Shown one piece after another: positions 25,813 through 34,498 of a stretch of DNA of 52,003 nucleotides (position 1 is its first letter; each line of letters starts with the position of its first letter). This DNA comes from UMGS1279 sp045536815 (GTDB lineage: Bacteria > Bacillota > Clostridia > Oscillospirales > Acutalibacteraceae). Position numbers and translations under genes: made by a program. The notes under the pieces were generated by a model that was not told the DNA's origin, searched no databases, and saw nothing but the letters and a program-made list of their open reading frames with translations. The DNA is taken from assembly GCA_045536815.1 (NCBI GenBank), contig JAZSOH010000003.1, positions 1 to 52,003 on the forward strand. The letters run 5' to 3'.

Positions 25813-27600
25813 TTATTCTTTCACAATAGCAGCGAACTTACAGGTTTCAATACAAGCGCCGCACTTAATACATTTTTCAGTGTCAATAACGTGAGGAGTT
25901 TTAACTGCACCACTGATTGCGCCAACAGGGCACTTACGTGCACAAGCGGTACAACCTTTACATTTATCCTCAATAATGCGGTATGAAAGAAGGTCTTTAC
26001 ATACGCCTGCAGGACACTTTTTATCAACAACGTGAGCAACATACTCGTCGCGGAAGAATTTAAGTGTTGAAAGAACAGGGTTGGGAGCTGTTTGACCAAG
26101 TCCGCAAAGAGAGTTATCTTTAATGTAGTAGCAAAGCTCTTCCATCTTATCGATATCCTCTAAGGTAGCTTGACCTTTTGTAATCTTTGTAAGCATTTCC
26201 AAAAGACGTTTTGTACCTACACGGCAAGGAGTACATTTACCGCAAGACTCATCAACAGTAAATTCAAGGAAGAATTTAGCGATATCAACCATACAGGTAT
26301 CTTCGTCCATAACGATAAGTCCGCCCGAACCCATCATAGAGCCGATGGCAATAAGGTTATCATAGTCAATCGGAATATCAAAATGCTCTGCAGGGATACA
26401 ACCGCCGGAAGGACCACCTGTTTGAGCTGCCTTAAATTTCTTGCCGTTAGGAATACCGCCGCCGATTTCCTCAACAACCTCGCGAAGTGTTGTACCCATA
26501 GGAATTTCAACAAGACCGGTATTGTGAATTTTACCACCAAGAGCAAATACCTTTGTACCCTTAGATTTCTCGGTACCCATTGATTTGAACCAATCTGCAC
26601 CGTTTAAAATAATTCTGGGAACATTAGCATATGTTTCAACGTTATTAAGTATTGTGGGTTTACCGAAAAGACCCTTAACTGCAGGGAAAGGAGGACGAGG
26701 ACGAGGCTCACCACGGTTACCCTCAATAGAGGTCATAAGAGCAGTTTCCTCACCGCAAACGAATGCGCCTGCGCCAAGGCGAAGCTCCATATCAAAACAA
26801 AAATCTGTTCCGAAAATGTTTTTGCCTAAAAGACCATACTCTCTTGCCTGGTCAATAGCTGCTTGAAGTCTTTGAACTGCGATAGGATACTCAGCACGGA
26901 TATAAACATAACCCTGAGTAGCACCGATTGCATAACCTGCAATAGCCATTGCCTCGATAATAACGTGGGGGTCACCCTCTAGAATAGAACGGTCCATAAA
27001 TGCGCCCGGGTCACCTTCGTCGGCGTTACAGCAAACATATTTCTGGTCTGCATCGTTACCCTTTGCAAGTTTCCATTTAAGACCTGTGGGGAATCCACCG
27101 CCGCCTCTACCACGAAGGCCGCTATCTAAAAGGGTTTGAATAACGTCATCAGGAGTCATCTCGGTAAGAACCTTACCTAAAGCCTGATAACCATCAGTAC
27201 CTATGTACTCATCGATGTTTTCGGGATTGATAACACCGCAGTTACGAAGAGCAATACGCTGTTGTTTTTTGTAGAAGTCGGTTTCGTTAAGAGATTTGAT
27301 TCCTGCTTCTTCAACTGTCTCTTCATATACAAGGCGGGAAACTATACGTCCCTTAAGAAGATGCTCGGAAACGATTTCAGGAATATCCTCTTCCTTAACC
27401 ATCGAATAAAATGTGCCTTCGGGATAAACTATCATAATCGGACCCAAAGCGCAAAGACCGAAACAACCTGTTTTAACAACCTGAACTTCGGTTTCAAGGC
27501 CATTAGCCTTGATCTCTCTTTCGAGAGCTTCAACTATAAGCTGGCTTCCGGAAGAAGTACAACCTGTACCACCGCAAACCAATACATGTGAACGATACAT
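25813..27600 (-). CDS. hndC: NADH-binding NuoF-like hydrogenase subunit (HndC/HydB-type)
   Basis: 595 residues. It binds FMN and NAD(H) and passes electrons to the catalytic subunit. The N-terminal part (1 to about 100) is a thioredoxin-like [2Fe-2S] domain starting with VCGGTGCTSSGS; the central NuoF core has GLRGRGGGGFPTGLKW and the FMN/NADH site, then the ESCGKCTPCR [4Fe-4S] motif; the C-terminus has two ferredoxin-type clusters (CKGCTACARKCPVGAI and CIKCGACIETCKF). AAGGAGG lies before the ATG. This three-part architecture is typical of HndC. Confidence 0.95.
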   Translation of the reverse strand: MYRSHVLVCGGTGCTSSGSQLIVEALEREIKANGLETEVQVVKTGCFGLCALGPIMIVYPEGTFYSMVKEEDIPEIVSEHLLKGRIVSRLVYEETVEEAGIKSLNETDFYKKQQRIALRNCGVINPENIDEYIGTDGYQALGKVLTEMTPDDVIQTLLDSGLRGRGGGGFPTGLKWKLAKGNDADQKYVCCNADEGDPGAFMDRSILEGDPHVIIEAMAIAGYAIGATQGYVYIRAEYPIAVQRLQAAIDQAREYGLLGKNIFGTDFCFDMELRLGAGAFVCGEETALMTSIEGNRGEPRPRPPFPAVKGLFGKPTILNNVETYANVPRIILNGADWFKSMGTEKSKGTKVFALGGKIHNTGLVEIPMGTTLREVVEEIGGGIPNGKKFKAAQTGGPSGGCIPAEHFDIPIDYDNLIAIGSMMGSGGLIVMDEDTCMVDIAKFFLEFTVDESCGKCTPCRVGTKRLLEMLTKITKGQATLEDIDKMEELCYYIKDNSLCGLGQTAPNPVLSTLKFFRDEYVAHVVDKKCPAGVCKDLLSYRIIEDKCKGCTACARKCPVGAISGAVKTPHVIDTEKCIKCGACIETCKFAAIVKE

Positions 27601-27615
27601 TCTTAGTTTTCCTCC

Positions 27616-27978
27616 TTATTCGTGAATAGTATACTTAGCCAAAACCTTACCGTCGATAAGATGTGACTGTACAACCTCAGCGGCTTTTTCAGGAGTCATA
27701 TTGATATAGGTTACCTTTTCCTTACCAGGCTCCAAAACCTCAACGATAGGCTCAAACTTACAAAGGCCAATACAACCTGTTTGTGTAACCGATACCTTAC
27801 CAAGTGAATGTTTTTGAACAAGGTCAGAAAAAGCGGTGAGAACAGGACGAGCACCTGCTGCGATACCGCAGGTTGCCATACCAACTACAACACGAATGCT
27901 GTCGTCTTCCTCATTTCTCATACCTACCTGGCCCTTCATTTTGTCGCGAATTGCCTTTAATTCTTCAAGAGATTTCAA
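27616..27978 (-). CDS. hndB: Thioredoxin-like [2Fe-2S] ferredoxin (HndB-type)
   Basis: 120 residues with a single thioredoxin-like [2Fe-2S] fold: VGMATCGIAAGA supplies the first Cys and TQTGCIGLCKFEP the next two. It passes electrons between NuoE/NuoF-type subunits in Hnd hydrogenases. It ends 15 bases before the NuoF-like gene, with an AGGAGG site of its own (spacing 7). Confidence 0.9.
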   Translation of the reverse strand: MKSLEELKAIRDKMKGQVGMRNEEDDSIRVVVGMATCGIAAGARPVLTAFSDLVQKHSLGKVSVTQTGCIGLCKFEPIVEVLEPGKEKVTYINMTPEKAAEVVQSHLIDGKVLAKYTIHE

Positions 27979-27994
27979 TGTGATTTCCTCCTAA

Positions 27995-28552
27995 TCATAT
28001 TATCTTTTCGCCATTTACGGCATTTATATTTTCCTTCAAAAAATCGCGGATATATGAACTAACCTCGGGTGATTTAAAGGAGATATCACCCAAAATTTCA
28101 CGAAACTCACGCGTGTCAAGGGAAAAGCCTTCACCCTCGACCTTATATGTAAACAAAAAATCAATCTCTTCGTGCATTGTAACCAGGGTGTGAATAGTTG
28201 CACATATATCGCCAAGCGGCATACGGTCAACACTATCAAGAACAAAGCTTGCGCTCACTGTTGTCCCCTCACCCAGTTTTGAAGAAATGCTAAAGCTTCC
28301 GCCTGTAAGCTCCGCCGCCGATTTGAAAAACGGTACGCCAAGCCCAACCTTACGGGTAGTACGGGTAGTATAAAAAGGGTCAACTACGCTTTTTACCTGT
28401 TCCTCATTCATGCCCGAGCCGTTGTCGCCAATTACCACAGTAAGCAAATTTTCACTAAAACTTACTGAAACATCAATAGTAATAAGCGAGGCTTTCGCCT
28501 TAACAGAATTTTCTGCAACATCTAAAATATTTAAGGAAATTTCAGTCATCAT
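27995..28552 (-). CDS. HATPase-domain protein in the hydrogenase operon
   Basis: 185 residues with a GHKL ATPase domain: N-box LDVAENSVKAK, G1 box IGDNGSGM, F-box VDPFYTTR and G2 box VGLGVPFFK. No dimerisation/His-phosphotransfer domain precedes it, and no membrane segment is present. About 70 residues follow the ATPase core. It sits between the NuoE-like and HndB-like genes and begins 4 bases after the NuoE-like stop, so it is translationally coupled. Such genes recur in clostridial hydrogenase operons; an assembly or regulatory (anti-sigma-like) role is possible but not shown. Confidence 0.85.
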   Translation of the reverse strand: MMTEISLNILDVAENSVKAKASLITIDVSVSFSENLLTVVIGDNGSGMNEEQVKSVVDPFYTTRTTRKVGLGVPFFKSAAELTGGSFSISSKLGEGTTVSASFVLDSVDRMPLGDICATIHTLVTMHEEIDFLFTYKVEGEGFSLDTREFREILGDISFKSPEVSSYIRDFLKENINAVNGEKII

Positions 28553-28555
28553 AAA

Positions 28556-29044
28556 TTAATATTTTGCAAGAATTCCTTCAACGTCGTCTACTGTAAGTCT
28601 GCCGTAAACATCTTCGTTAACTGTCAAAACAGGAGCAAGTCCGCAAGCGCCTATACAACGACAAGCTTCAAGCGAAAACTTACCATCAGGAGTACATTCA
28701 CCGCCGGCAATACCAAGTTTTTCAGAAAGTTTATCAAAAATATCGCCCGAACCTTTAACATAGCAAGCGGTACCAAGGCAAACTGAAATTTTGTACTCGC
28801 CCTTCGGATAAAGCGAAAACTGTGAATAGAAGGTTGCAACACCATAAACCTTTTGAAGCGGTATGCCCATCTCCCTTGCGATGATTGTCTGTACTTCAAT
28901 AGGCAAATATCCGTAGATATCCTGTGCCTTTTGCATTATAGACATCAAAGCACCTTTTACATCCTTTCCTTCGGCAATAACCTGAAGAAGCTGTTTTTCT
29001 TGCTCAGGTGTGCCCTTAAAAGGAATTGTTTTCTTTTCTTCCAT
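28556..29044 (-). CDS. hndA: NuoE-like hydrogenase subunit (HndA/HydC-type)
   Basis: 162 residues. A thioredoxin-like [2Fe-2S] subunit: the helical N-terminal part ends in YGVATFYSQFS, followed by CLGTACYVKG and EACRCIGACGLAP, which give the four cluster cysteines. It forms the NADH-dehydrogenase module with the NuoF-like subunit. First gene of the operon, AAGGAGG before the ATG. The leader of about 70 bases carries a Rex-like site. Confidence 0.93.
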   Translation of the reverse strand: MEEKKTIPFKGTPEQEKQLLQVIAEGKDVKGALMSIMQKAQDIYGYLPIEVQTIIAREMGIPLQKVYGVATFYSQFSLYPKGEYKISVCLGTACYVKGSGDIFDKLSEKLGIAGGECTPDGKFSLEACRCIGACGLAPVLTVNEDVYGRLTVDDVEGILAKY

Positions 29045-29062
29045 CTAAAATTCCTCCTTAGA

Positions 29063-29080
29063 ATGTGAAAATATTAACAA
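29063..29080. promoter_or_regulatory. Rex-like operator in the hydrogenase leader
   Basis: On the minus strand TTGTTAA-TATT-TTCACAT; the Rex consensus is TTGTTAA-n4-TTAACAA. The first half-site is perfect, the second has two mismatches. It lies between the -10 and the start codon, where a bound NADH-responsive Rex would block transcription. Confidence 0.4.
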
Positions 29081-29122
29081 ATTTCAGTGCAACTTTAAGT
29101 TGACACATTATTAGTCTTATAC

Positions 29123-29128
29123 ATTATA
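29123..29128 (-). promoter_or_regulatory. -10 element of the hydrogenase operon promoter
   Basis: TATAAT on the minus strand, preceded by GTGT; the -35 is weak. About 80 bases before the HndA-like start. Confidence 0.5.
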
Positions 29129-29274
29129 ACACAAGCAGCGAGAAATTTCTACACTATTTTAAGAAAAAATCAACTTTTTTTGCGCATTTTTTCGTTTTTT
29201 AAGTGCAATTACCATTTCTTTCTTTAAACATATGAAATATCCCCTATTTTTTCTAAAACAAAACAAAAATAAAG

Positions 29275-29309
29275 CCGCAAATACATCCTTTAAAAAGATA
29301 TATTTGCGG
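29275..29309 (-). terminator. Terminator of ypeB
   Basis: CCGCAAATA (29275-29283) pairs with TATTTGCGG (29301-29309), and an imperfect inner stem extends the hairpin. On the minus strand it is followed by CTTTATTTTTG. Confidence 0.85.
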
Positions 29310-29315
29310 TAATTC

Positions 29316-30656
29316 TTATTTAGTTAATGTTCCTCCATCGGTTTTTAGAAGAATAAGGATATTTTCTTCTGCCAACGTATCCACGTTTATATATACGAGT
29401 ATTTCTTCATTTGTTTCTCCTTCGCACAAAAACTCATAGCAAAGCTTTTCCGAGCCGCTTTCGGTGGGAATAATAACCAGTTTATTAGATTTTATATTAA
29501 GATGCTCACTAACCGCCTTTTGTGCCTCAAGCGGAGAATGTTTTGGTTCCGAAAAGGTTCGTGCTTTATGGTTCATAATATATCCTACCGCTTCATAAAA
29601 AACGACCTCGCCGCTATCCAGCGACACTCCAACCTTAATTAAATCGGGGTAACAAAGAACTTCACCTTGAAGAAAAGCGAAGTTAATAACGCAAACATTT
29701 TCTTCGGTAAAAAAGTAGGTTTCTTTAAATTCTTTGTCGATTTTTTCCTTCAAAAACTTTTTAGCTATTTCTACCGCATTGCCAAAAGACAGTTCACCGC
29801 CTTGGGAACTTTTATTTTTTCTGAAATATTTAACATATCCGCCGCTTTTTGCAACCGATATATAGCTTTCTTCATCTGAAAAACAGTATGCAGGAATTTT
29901 GCCTTCTTCCTCACCTTCAAGTTTAAGCTCACCACTACTGTTTTTAAGATACTCCCTCGCTATTTCTTTGGCATTTTCCATACTTACCTTTTTAGCATTT
30001 TTTGTGAGTATCGGCTCTTTGCTTTCAATGTGGTCTGAAAACGGTCCGTCATAAATAAGACTGGGGGCACTGGTTAAGGTTTCTGCCATGTCATTCATAC
30101 TGTCATTCAGTACATCGTTTACCTCAATTTTTTGTAATATACCCTCTACCCGTTTTTGCCAATTTTCATTTGTGTTATAAACAGTTAATGCCTCATCTAA
30201 ATGCTTACTCATACTATCGGCAGACTCGGCAAGCCTTTTTAGCGATTGCCTCTCATTTTTGCTTATTTCCTCACCTGCAAGAGACTGCTTTAACAGAGTC
30301 CCCGAAAAATCACTTACCTGATTTACAAATTTTGAAATTTCTGCACTTCCCCTAATGCTTGAAGGAAAAGATGCCATCGCACCTTCTATACTACCCGAAA
30401 GTGCCTCTAATTCCCCAGTAAGACTGCACATACCATAAGGTGTTCCAACATAAAGGCTCTTACTTAAAATAGTAGCCATATTTTTTACTCCATCAGCCAC
30501 TTCCTCCAAAGAGGCTTCATATTTATGAATAAGTTCTCTTCTAAGCATTCGCGCTCTATTTTCTGAATATATCCAACCGCCAAAGCCTGAAATAATTAAA
30601 GCCAAAGAAAAACTTAAAATTCTAATAAAATTTCTTTTTCTTATTTTAAAAATCAT
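29316..30656 (-). CDS. ypeB: Spore germination protein YpeB
   Basis: 446 residues, the usual length. An N-terminal membrane anchor (about residues 9-30) is followed by a long helical region (about 35-210), then PepSY-like repeats (about 230-440) with GNAVEIAKKFL. YpeB stabilises the cortex-lytic enzyme SleB in dormant spores, so the organism probably sporulates. In many Firmicutes sleB lies directly upstream; here the upstream gene is unrelated and a terminator lies between them. AGGAGG before the ATG. Confidence 0.9.
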   Translation of the reverse strand: MIFKIRKRNFIRILSFSLALIISGFGGWIYSENRARMLRRELIHKYEASLEEVADGVKNMATILSKSLYVGTPYGMCSLTGELEALSGSIEGAMASFPSSIRGSAEISKFVNQVSDFSGTLLKQSLAGEEISKNERQSLKRLAESADSMSKHLDEALTVYNTNENWQKRVEGILQKIEVNDVLNDSMNDMAETLTSAPSLIYDGPFSDHIESKEPILTKNAKKVSMENAKEIAREYLKNSSGELKLEGEEEGKIPAYCFSDEESYISVAKSGGYVKYFRKNKSSQGGELSFGNAVEIAKKFLKEKIDKEFKETYFFTEENVCVINFAFLQGEVLCYPDLIKVGVSLDSGEVVFYEAVGYIMNHKARTFSEPKHSPLEAQKAVSEHLNIKSNKLVIIPTESGSEKLCYEFLCEGETNEEILVYINVDTLAEENILILLKTDGGTLTK

Positions 30657-30712
30657 AAAGTCCTCCTAATTGTTTTAAAACTATTGTACCCATTTTTCAC
30701 CAAAAAACACAA

Positions 30713-30740
30713 AGCGCCTTGCTTAAAACAGCAAGGCGCT
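30713..30740 (-). terminator. Terminator of the CdaR-ftsEX operon end
   Basis: AGCGCCTTGCT (30713-30723) pairs with AGCAAGGCGCT (30730-30740); on the minus strand TTTGTGTTTTTTGG follows. Confidence 0.88.
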
Positions 30741-30756
30741 AAAGTATTTAATATTT

Positions 30757-31434
30757 TTAAATTTCATAAATTCCGTTCGATAACCAAACAATATCCTTAT
30801 GGTCAAAATGAACTAACCCATAAATAGTAATTTCGGTGTTCAAATATTCCTGAGCTTCAAAGGTTTTGGTATTTATCTTCCAAATTTGTTTTGAAACAAT
30901 ATTAGAAACATAAATATCCCCGTCTTTTGCGAACATATATACAGGACCTTCGAAATTATTATGCTTACCCTTACCGCAAATGCGAAGTTCCTCTCTTAAA
31001 GACTGCTCATCAAGTCTTACCAAAGTGTTAGAGCCAAGATAAGATGCCCACAAGTTTTTGCCATCAGACACTACTGAGCTTGGTACTTCGTTTTTAAATT
31101 TGATTTCACCAACCCATTCAGAAATACCATCCGCTCCCAAAAGGTTTGCAGAGCCGTCTTCCTCTATAACCAAAACCTTACCATTTGAAAGCATAGCGGT
31201 GTTAGAGGTTATATGGTTTTTTACCTGAAGCTCTGCCATCTTATGATTTGGGCCGAATTTAACAAGCATAAATACGTTTTTAGAAACCCTTTGAACCTCA
31301 TTCGTATCGGCAGAAATCATTCTATATTCAACAACAAAACGCTCTTCCTCGGTAACCGAGGTTACAACAGCAACAACTACTCCCCCCGGCACGGGCAACA
31401 TTTGTAAAATTTTTCCTTCTAATAACTGTTTCAT
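30757..31434 (-). CDS. Hypothetical protein, beta-propeller-like
   Basis: 225 residues without signal peptide or membrane segment. It is made of short strand repeats (SNGKVLVIEEDGSANLLG, SDGKNLWASYLGSN, KDGDIYVSNIVSKQIWKINT) like the blades of SMP-30 or NHL-type propellers, though too few for a full ring unless it dimerises. It lies 32 bases after the VanZ-like gene and before a terminator, so it is the last gene of that operon. Function unknown. Confidence 0.65.
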   Translation of the reverse strand: MKQLLEGKILQMLPVPGGVVVAVVTSVTEEERFVVEYRMISADTNEVQRVSKNVFMLVKFGPNHKMAELQVKNHITSNTAMLSNGKVLVIEEDGSANLLGADGISEWVGEIKFKNEVPSSVVSDGKNLWASYLGSNTLVRLDEQSLREELRICGKGKHNNFEGPVYMFAKDGDIYVSNIVSKQIWKINTKTFEAQEYLNTEITIYGLVHFDHKDIVWLSNGIYEI

Positions 31435-31466
31435 TTAATTACTCCAAACAATATTATAAATTTATT

Positions 31467-32000
31467 TTATAACATTCTATTTCGTTTTGCAACATTTTTA
31501 AAAAATAAAAAGAAAAGTTTTTGTAAAAGCAAGAAAATCAAAGCGCCCAAAATCGCACCCAGCGAATCTATGGCAATGTCAAAAGCCTGTAATGCTCTTC
31601 CAGGAACAAATAACTGATGAATTTCATCAAAGAGCGCATAAGCTATTGTAAGTAATAAAGCAAAAAGAAATTTAACCGCCACCCTAGACCTGTCAATTTG
31701 AAAAGCCGCACCCATAATGAAAAATCCCAAGGTGAGAAATGCAAAGCAATGCGCAAACGTTCTTATGACGGGTTGAAAACTCAAAATTATTTCAACTTTT
31801 TCGGCTTCACTTATATCCTCATAACCATCATATAAAACGTTTAAAACAATTTCAATAATTCCACCGCTTGTTTCATCAGACTGTGTGGCATTTTCTGCAG
31901 ATAACGTGAAAATTGTGCACATAACCAAAATTGCAAAAACGCTAAAGACTATAAACAAAATAGTAGATTTTTTACTACTGAATAGTGGCGCTTTATTCAT
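31467..32000 (-). CDS. VanZ-like membrane protein
   Basis: 177 residues with four to five membrane helices and the VanZ family motif AYALFDEIHQLFVPGRALQ followed by DIAIDSLGA. Such proteins occur in many Firmicutes cell-envelope operons; VanZ itself gives low-level teicoplanin resistance by an unclear mechanism, and resistance should not be assumed here. It overlaps the ctpA 3' end by 8 bases. Confidence 0.85.
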   Translation of the reverse strand: MNKAPLFSSKKSTILFIVFSVFAILVMCTIFTLSAENATQSDETSGGIIEIVLNVLYDGYEDISEAEKVEIILSFQPVIRTFAHCFAFLTLGFFIMGAAFQIDRSRVAVKFLFALLLTIAYALFDEIHQLFVPGRALQAFDIAIDSLGAILGALIFLLLQKLFFLFFKNVAKRNRML

Positions 32001-33204
32001 TTTCCATCACTTCCAATGCTTTTACAATATACGGGTCGCTATCGCCAAGCTTATATTTGCTTTTAGACTGTTCGTCCGAAAAATCTACTTCAAAATCCGG
32101 CTTTATGCCAACCTTATTAAAGCTTTTGCCTCCTGCCGGCAAAAACTCTGCTACCGTAAATCTCGCCAGAGAGCCATCGCTAAGGGTATAGGTTCTTTGC
32201 ATTACGCCCTTACCGTAGGTAGTATTACCTATTAGTTTGCCCTTTTTCATATCCCTTATTGTCGCCGAAAACAACTCGGCCGCACTAGCGGTTTTATTAT
32301 TAGTTAAAACCGTCATAGGAAGATTTGTTTCCTTACTGTCTGATGTATGAAGTACCTTTTTGTCGCCGTTTTTATATTCTACGGTAATTAAATCACACTT
32401 ACCTACAAGTTTATCTAATATCTGGCAAACCGAATCTACCATTCCGCCGCCGTTATCCCTTACGTCGAAAATAAAGCCCTCTACATTTCTTTCCGTCAAA
32501 TAACTAACTGCGTCCTCAAATTGTTTAACGGTTGCTTCGTTAAACTCGGTAAAGCATATATACCCATACTTTTCGTTTATAACGTGATAATAAACACTTT
32601 GTTTAACAAATTCCTTATGAACAAAAGAAATCTCTAACCTTTCTTCCCCTCTTAATACCCCGCATTTAGAGGTTTCGCCAATTTCTTTTCTAAGCGCCTT
32701 AAGCGCCTTTTCATAGCCGAGCGTTTTGACCGATTTGCCATCAATGGAAACTATCTTGTCCCCAACCTTTAAACCCTCCGCTTCAGCCGGAGAACCGCTA
32801 TTTATCCTAAAAATATAAAAACTGCCATCTTCTTCGTAAACTACGCTAACTCCTATTCCCTCTGCATTTCCCCTAAAGGAATTATTTATTTCTTCGGCGC
32901 CTTCTTTATTTTCATAAAAACTGTATTTATCGTCAAGACCCTCGAAATATCCCGAAAGCACAGCTTCATCAAGTTCGTTATAATCAAGCTCACCTAAAAA
33001 ATACTTTTTAGCCAGACTATCAACCTGTGAAAGTTTTAGAGAAATCTTGCCCATTGGGCCATAACTCAAAACCAGCAAGACAACAAAACCGCTAACAAAA
33101 GCAGTTAAAATCACCGAAACAAAAAGTACCCACAAAGGCACCCTTTTTGCAGTATTTTGTTTACAGTTACTATCTATGCCCTTCTTTTCCACATTCTTTT
33201 TCAT
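31993..33204 (-). CDS. S41 family C-terminal processing peptidase
   Basis: 403 residues from the ATG at 33204 (AGGTG upstream). A membrane anchor (about 24-47), a PDZ domain (about 113-195) and the S41 serine peptidase core with S307 in KTASAAELF and K332 in TTYGKGVMQ. CtpA/CtpB-type proteases cut proteins outside the membrane, for example in sporulation signalling or control of wall hydrolases. Placed directly after the FtsEX and M23 genes, it could control that wall-cutting complex. Confidence 0.93.
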   Translation of the reverse strand: MKKNVEKKGIDSNCKQNTAKRVPLWVLFVSVILTAFVSGFVVLLVLSYGPMGKISLKLSQVDSLAKKYFLGELDYNELDEAVLSGYFEGLDDKYSFYENKEGAEEINNSFRGNAEGIGVSVVYEEDGSFYIFRINSGSPAEAEGLKVGDKIVSIDGKSVKTLGYEKALKALRKEIGETSKCGVLRGEERLEISFVHKEFVKQSVYYHVINEKYGYICFTEFNEATVKQFEDAVSYLTERNVEGFIFDVRDNGGGMVDSVCQILDKLVGKCDLITVEYKNGDKKVLHTSDSKETNLPMTVLTNNKTASAAELFSATIRDMKKGKLIGNTTYGKGVMQRTYTLSDGSLARFTVAEFLPAGGKSFNKVGIKPDFEVDFSDEQSKSKYKLGDSDPYIVKALEVMENE

Positions 33205-33266
33205 AAAGCACCTACTAATATTAAAGCAAATTCTCCCCAAGCACCGCCAAGGGAGAATTTAATAAT

Positions 33267-34481
33267 TTATCTTACTTTAGAGAAATAATTCATTGGGTTT
33301 GTAGCAGAGCCGTTAACAAGCACCTCAAAATGTAAATGGTTGCCATATGACCAACCCGTTGTACCAACGTTTCCTATATGCTGACCTGCCTTAACCTTTT
33401 GACCTGCGCTAACCGCAGGATTTCTAATCATATGAGCATAAAGGGTTGAATATTGTTTGCCGTTATACATACCGTGGTTTATAACAACCCAATATCCGTA
33501 ACCGCCGTTGTTGTAGCCGGCCGAAAGAACAACACCATCTGCCGCCGCAACTATCTTTTTATCCCTGATACCTGCGCTTGAAATATCAACGCCCTTATGA
33601 AGTCTTCCCCAACGGTAACCAAACTGCGAGGAAATATTATAATAACCGGGAACAGGCCAGCTAAACCTTCCGCTAACAAAAACGGGGTTTTTATCTGTAA
33701 TAGTTCCTGTCCCACCGCCACTTGCCGCATTCAGTAGAGACTGAATTTCATTTTCAAGCGACGAAATAGCATTCTCATATTGCTTATTTTCTTTTTCCAA
33801 AGCCGATTGATTAGCGCTAATAGAAGAAATAACGCCATTTATTTCAGACTGTTGAGATTTAAGCTTAGCCTGTTCATTTGCAAGCGTTCCCTTAACCTTA
33901 TTTTGCGCCTCAATTTTTTTGTTTATTTCGGCATTTGCAAGGTTAATCTCTTTTATCGCGTCAATTATCGAATTGATAAGCTTTTTGTCATGCGAAGAAA
34001 TTGTTTTAGAAACCTCTGAAAGCGCAAGATAATCAGCAAAACTTTCGGCATCAAGCAAAATTAAAAGCTCACTGTTTGTACTGCCTGCCATATAAATTGA
34101 CCTCATGCGCTTTTTATAGAGGTATTTAGTTTCTTTTATCTCGTCGTTCTTTGCTTTAATTTGTTTTTGATGCTCTTTAATTTCTTTATTAAAAGAAGCT
34201 ATCATATTAGTACAGGTATTTATCTTTGACTGAGTAGTATTAATCTGCTCTTGCAGAATGTTTCTAAGCTCAACCTGTTTTGATTTATCTTTTTTTAGCT
34301 GTGAAATTTTGACTTCAAGTTCCTTGCTTTTGGCTTCCAGCTCGGCAATCTCATTTTTAAGCTGAGTTGTAGTTTTTGCTGCTGAAACGGGCAAATCAAA
34401 ATTCGCAGTAAGCAGTAAAACCGACGCTAATAAGCAACATAAAAATCTATATGAAATTTTAAGAAAGCTTTTTTGTTTCAT
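33267..34481 (-). CDS. M23 metallopeptidase with coiled coil (EnvC/PcsB-like)
   Basis: 404 residues. A signal peptide (cut near VSA, about residue 34), a long two-part coiled coil (about 38-250), a Gly-rich linker, then an M23 (LytM) domain with HKGVD (H295, D299) and HLHFE (H382, H384). All zinc ligands are present, so it should be an active peptidoglycan endopeptidase. FtsEX commonly controls such coiled-coil hydrolases (PcsB, CwlO, EnvC), and the gene follows ftsX by 17 bases. Confidence 0.93.
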   Translation of the reverse strand: MKQKSFLKISYRFLCCLLASVLLLTANFDLPVSAAKTTTQLKNEIAELEAKSKELEVKISQLKKDKSKQVELRNILQEQINTTQSKINTCTNMIASFNKEIKEHQKQIKAKNDEIKETKYLYKKRMRSIYMAGSTNSELLILLDAESFADYLALSEVSKTISSHDKKLINSIIDAIKEINLANAEINKKIEAQNKVKGTLANEQAKLKSQQSEINGVISSISANQSALEKENKQYENAISSLENEIQSLLNAASGGGTGTITDKNPVFVSGRFSWPVPGYYNISSQFGYRWGRLHKGVDISSAGIRDKKIVAAADGVVLSAGYNNGGYGYWVVINHGMYNGKQYSTLYAHMIRNPAVSAGQKVKAGQHIGNVGTTGWSYGNHLHFEVLVNGSATNPMNYFSKVR

Positions 34482-34498
34482 ATATATTCTCCCAAAAA

